Positions 7,044-9,085 of a stretch of DNA of 9,085 bases are shown here, piece after piece; positions within the stretch are counted from its first letter, which is position 1; every line of letters starts with the position of its first letter. The stretch comes from Lachnospiraceae bacterium. Its GTDB lineage: Bacteria; Bacillota_A; Clostridia; Lachnospirales; Lachnospiraceae. The position numbers were made by a program, and so were the translations under genes. The notes under the pieces were generated by a model. That model did not search any database. It saw only the letters and a list, made by a program, of their open reading frames with translations, and was not told where the DNA came from. The stretch is taken from NCBI GenBank assembly GCA_017416055.1, contig JAFQDI010000052.1:1-9085 (forward strand). Reading direction: 5' to 3'.

Positions 7044-8436
7044 ACAATCCCAAATCATCCGGCCCGACCGTAAAGAGTCCATTCTCCTTCGCATATCTTT
7101 TCACTTCCTCGGCGAATCCGCTCTTGGAAAACATAAAATAGTACATTCCGCTATCCTCTCTCTTTGGCAAAAATTTCTTCTGCATGTGCATCATATCGCC
7201 AAAAGTAAACGGACTATTTTTGTATTTGCACTCTCCAATCAGATAATTCTCTCCTCTCCGGTCAACTGCCAATATGTCCAGTTCTTCGGTTTTATTCCAC
7301 CAGCGGCCAATCTTCGCATACCTGAAGGGCAAGTTTTCTCTGCGATTTTCCCTTCTGAGGAATTGTCTGCAAACACTCTCAAACGTCAATGACACATAAC
7401 GGTCCAATTCCGGCTCCACCTCATATTTCCACACGCCTGCGTGATCTCCGGATTCCAACTCAGACCCGTTAGGGAATACAAACGCATACCAGAAACGGAA
7501 GAAATTATCTGTCACTTGATAAATTCCCCTCTGAACATTTGCCTGCTCTTTCACTCCGTCATCTACCGAAAATTCTCTGCAAATAATCCCCAGATCCATC
7601 AAGTTGCGAAGGTAAGCACTCAGCTTGCTCCTCTCAATCTGTGTTTTCTGATAAATTCCGTTTAGTTTCGTATTTCCCAAGGCAATCGCTTCAATGATCG
7701 CATTGTACACGGAAGTTTCTCTCAGTTCCTGACGCATCAGAAACTCCACCTCGCTATACAAAATACTCCCTCTGGTCAAAATGTTTTTTTGAATATTTTC
7801 TGCAATCGACAAACGATCGTCAAACTGTTTTAAATAATGGGGAATGCCTCCCAACACTGCATATGCGGTGATTTTTTCCAATGGACTGTAATTGGGCAAA
7901 AATTTTACCGCATCATATACGTCCATCTCCCGCATTTTCAAAATCCCGGTTGCTCGTCCGTAAAGAGGATTCTTCTCCGCCAATATCTCCTTTTCCATGA
8001 AGGACATGGCACTGCCACAGAGGATAATCATCACATTTTCATCTTTTAGCCTTGCATCCCACAAATTCTGCAAAACCGAGGGAATTGAGGCATTGTTCTT
8101 TACCATATAGGGAAATTCATCGATTACCAACAGTTTTTTTCCATCACCCGGCAGCTCTGCAATACTTTCGAACGCCTGCTGCCAATCAGAAAACCGGGTA
8201 AGATATTTTGATGCAGGTATCCCCTTATGCAAAATGCGCTCACCAAATAAAGCCAACTGCTTTTCATCAGGACATTCCGCGCAAGCATAAAACACATGCT
8301 CCTTATTTTCACAAAATTTGCGAAGCATCTCCGTCTTTCCGACACGACGCCTGCCATAGACAATCAGCAACTGACCACCCTTCGACTGATACTTCTCTTC
8401 CAGTAACTTCAATTCATCTTCGCGACCAAGAAACAT
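7042..8436 (-). CDS. AAA-type ATPase with DUF234/PD-(D/E)XK-like C-terminal domain
   Basis: A 464-aa protein of the ATPase_2 plus DUF234 family (first known from archaea, common in gut Bacillota). The N-terminal P-loop domain has Walker A GRRRVGKT (28-35), Walker B LLVIDEF (D106, E107) and a sensor-like IILCGSAMSFM (S142). A middle winged-helix-like part (about 210-300) contains LNGIYQKTQIERSKLSAYLR and LMDLGII. The C-terminal part has TEELDILAVDRR...LIGECKYK, matching the D...ExK core of PD-(D/E)XK nucleases (D387, E402, K404), so it may cut or bind DNA. The function of the family is unknown. Start ATG 8436 follows AAAAGGAG (8444-8451, minus strand) at 7 nt. It has its own promoter and a repeat-bearing leader. 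The operon shows no partner gene: the upstream ABC gene ends 141 bp away. Confidence 0.92.
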   Translation of the reverse strand: MFLGREDELKLLEEKYQSKGGQLLIVYGRRRVGKTEMLRKFCENKEHVFYACAECPDEKQLALFGERILHKGIPASKYLTRFSDWQQAFESIAELPGDGKKLLVIDEFPYMVKNNASIPSVLQNLWDARLKDENVMIILCGSAMSFMEKEILAEKNPLYGRATGILKMREMDVYDAVKFLPNYSPLEKITAYAVLGGIPHYLKQFDDRLSIAENIQKNILTRGSILYSEVEFLMRQELRETSVYNAIIEAIALGNTKLNGIYQKTQIERSKLSAYLRNLMDLGIICREFSVDDGVKEQANVQRGIYQVTDNFFRFWYAFVFPNGSELESGDHAGVWKYEVEPELDRYVSLTFESVCRQFLRRENRRENLPFRYAKIGRWWNKTEELDILAVDRRGENYLIGECKYKNSPFTFGDMMHMQKKFLPKREDSGMYYFMFSKSGFAEEVKRYAKENGLFTVGPDDLGL

Positions 8437-8463
8437 TGTTTGGCTCCTTTTATCATTACAATT

Positions 8464-8508
8464 GCAATAATTTGGATTATAATAATTTAGATTATTATAA
8501 TTTGGATT
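8464..8508. repeat. Three 15-bp tandem repeats in the ATPase leader
   Basis: Units on the plus strand: GCAATAATTTGGATT (8464-8478), ATAATAATTTAGATT (8479-8493), ATTATAATTTGGATT (8494-8508). They share an AATTTRGATT core. The array lies between the predicted -10 and the ATPase ribosome binding site, at or just after the expected transcript start. It also holds a perfect inverted repeat: ATTATAATAAT (8476-8486), loop TTAG, ATTATTATAAT (8491-8501). Possible operator or leader structure. Confidence 0.85.
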
Positions 8509-8515
8509 TGTGTTT

Positions 8516-8544
8516 ATTATATACGAAGAAGCCCAAAATTACAA
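8516..8544 (-). promoter_or_regulatory. Sigma-A promoter of the ATPase gene
   Basis: Minus strand: TTGTAA (8544-8539), 17-bp spacer, perfect TATAAT (8521-8516). The start is expected near 8509, giving a leader of about 72 nt that begins with the three tandem repeats. Two further TATAAT strings occur inside the repeats (8499-8494 and 8481-8476) but lack matching -35 boxes. Confidence 0.7.
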
Positions 8545-8551
8545 TACCTAA

Positions 8552-8569
8552 TTTTTAAACATTTAAAAA
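8552..8569 (-). other. AT-only palindrome after the partial ABC gene
   Basis: TTTTTAAA, two bases, TTTAAAAA: an 18-bp palindrome 9 bp after the ABC stop codon. It might be a weak terminator or a protein site; with no GC pairs it is a poor intrinsic terminator. The rest of 8437-8577 holds only the ATPase promoter and repeats. Confidence 0.3.
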
Positions 8570-8577
8570 GCGACACC

Positions 8578-9085
8578 TTATTGCGAAACGGTAAACAGTG
8601 AATAGAAATATCCTTTCTCTGCAATCAGCTCTTCGAACGTTCCCGATTCAACAATCGAACCATTTTTCAATGTGATGATACCATCGTATTGTTTGAGCAG
8701 CCCTTCATCAAGGGCGTGGGTAACAACGATGCTTGTAACCGCTTTAAGTCCAAGAATAGCTCTTGAAACTTGATATGCGGTTTCCGCATCCAGCGCTGCG
8801 GTGGCTTCATCCACAAGGAGCACCTGCGATTTTTTCAGCAAGCTCCGAGCAATGGAAATTCGCTGTTTCTCGCCGCCGGACAGTCCGCTGCCATTCTCAC
8901 CGCACATATAATCTGCGCCCTTTTCCTCGATCAACGCTGATAGGCCGGAAAGGCGAATTGCCTCGTTGATCTCTTCTTCAGGGAAGTCGCGGAACATGGT
9001 GATATTGTCTCTGATTGTGGCGTTGAAAACGAACACATTCTGCTGAATGATGCTTTCCATTTCATAAAGATTACTGCTGCTGATC
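8578..9085 (-). CDS. ABC transporter ATP-binding domain, partial (C-terminal end)
   Basis: The minus-strand frame is open from the right edge (ISSSNLYEMESIIQQ; no start is needed in the window) to TAA at 8578-8580, giving about 169 aa. It contains the Q-loop (IIQQNVFVFNATIRDNI), the ABC signature LSGGEKQRISIARSLL, Walker B VLLVDEATAALD and the switch His in VVTHALDE. The Walker A and any membrane domain lie outside the window. The 'FNATIRDNI' and 'GTFEELIAEKGYFYSLF' pieces are typical of exporter half-transporters with fused TM domains. Substrate unknown. It is the second ABC protein here, on the opposite strand from the first, and differs from it in sequence, so it is not a recent copy. Confidence 0.9.
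   Translation of the reverse strand, partial: ISSSNLYEMESIIQQNVFVFNATIRDNITMFRDFPEEEINEAIRLSGLSALIEEKGADYMCGENGSGLSGGEKQRISIARSLLKKSQVLLVDEATAALDAETAYQVSRAILGLKAVTSIVVTHALDEGLLKQYDGIITLKNGSIVESGTFEELIAEKGYFYSLFTVSQ

Noticed and set aside
8464..8508. CRISPR array
   Set aside because: The 15-bp units are directly adjacent without spacers, AT-only in large part, and no cas genes are present.
8552..8569. Intrinsic terminator for the partial ABC gene
   Set aside because: The palindrome has no GC pairs in its arms, so it is listed only as a low-confidence palindrome.
4778..9085. The two ABC genes as halves of one heterodimeric exporter
   Set aside because: They are on opposite strands about 2 kb apart with two unrelated genes between them, and their sequences differ; no support for a pair.

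Overview
The window looks like a chromosomal segment of a low-to-middle GC Bacillota bacterium, most likely a gut-type Clostridia (Oscillospirales or Lachnospiraceae). This rests on strong AGGAG ribosome binding sites, sigma-A promoters, intrinsic terminators, an ECF sigma/RsgI-PepSY pair, and an AlgX-like protein carrying a Clostridia-style cysteine-rich surface insert. The lineage is inferred from protein style; no rRNA or other marker is present.

Left part (1-2496, minus strand): a TatD-family metallohydrolase gene is followed after 37 bp by the remains of a two-gene O-acetylation module. The MBOAT acyltransferase gene has an internal deletion, a one-base frameshift and a lost C-terminus. 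The adjoining AlgX/DHHW-like SGNH gene has lost its N-terminus at the same junction and runs off the left edge. The module appears to be decaying.

Middle (2497-6517, plus strand): a 227-bp divergent intergenic region separates tatD from an ECF sigma factor. Candidate promoters sit back to back there, and the sigma transcript would begin with a hairpin. The sigma gene overlaps by 4 bp (ATGA) a membrane protein with a short cytosolic N-terminus, one TM helix, an RsgI-like domain and two PepSY repeats, which is the probable anti-sigma sensor. A perfect 16-bp-stem terminator closes that operon. Next is an independent gene for a 579-aa half ABC exporter, with an extended -10 promoter.

Right part (6518-9085): a small AT-rich orphan gene with its own promoter (+) converges on a 464-aa AAA-type ATPase with a PD-(D/E)XK-like C-terminal domain (-). 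Both stop codons lie inside one bidirectional terminator. The ATPase has a clear promoter whose predicted leader holds three 15-bp tandem repeats that also form a 26-bp inverted repeat. At the right edge, on the minus strand, is the C-terminal half of the nucleotide-binding domain of a second ABC protein.

The most notable points are the step-by-step decay of the O-acetylation module, the ECF/RsgI-PepSY signalling pair, and the ATPase-nuclease gene with its repeat-bearing leader. None is proven to be a new system from sequence alone.
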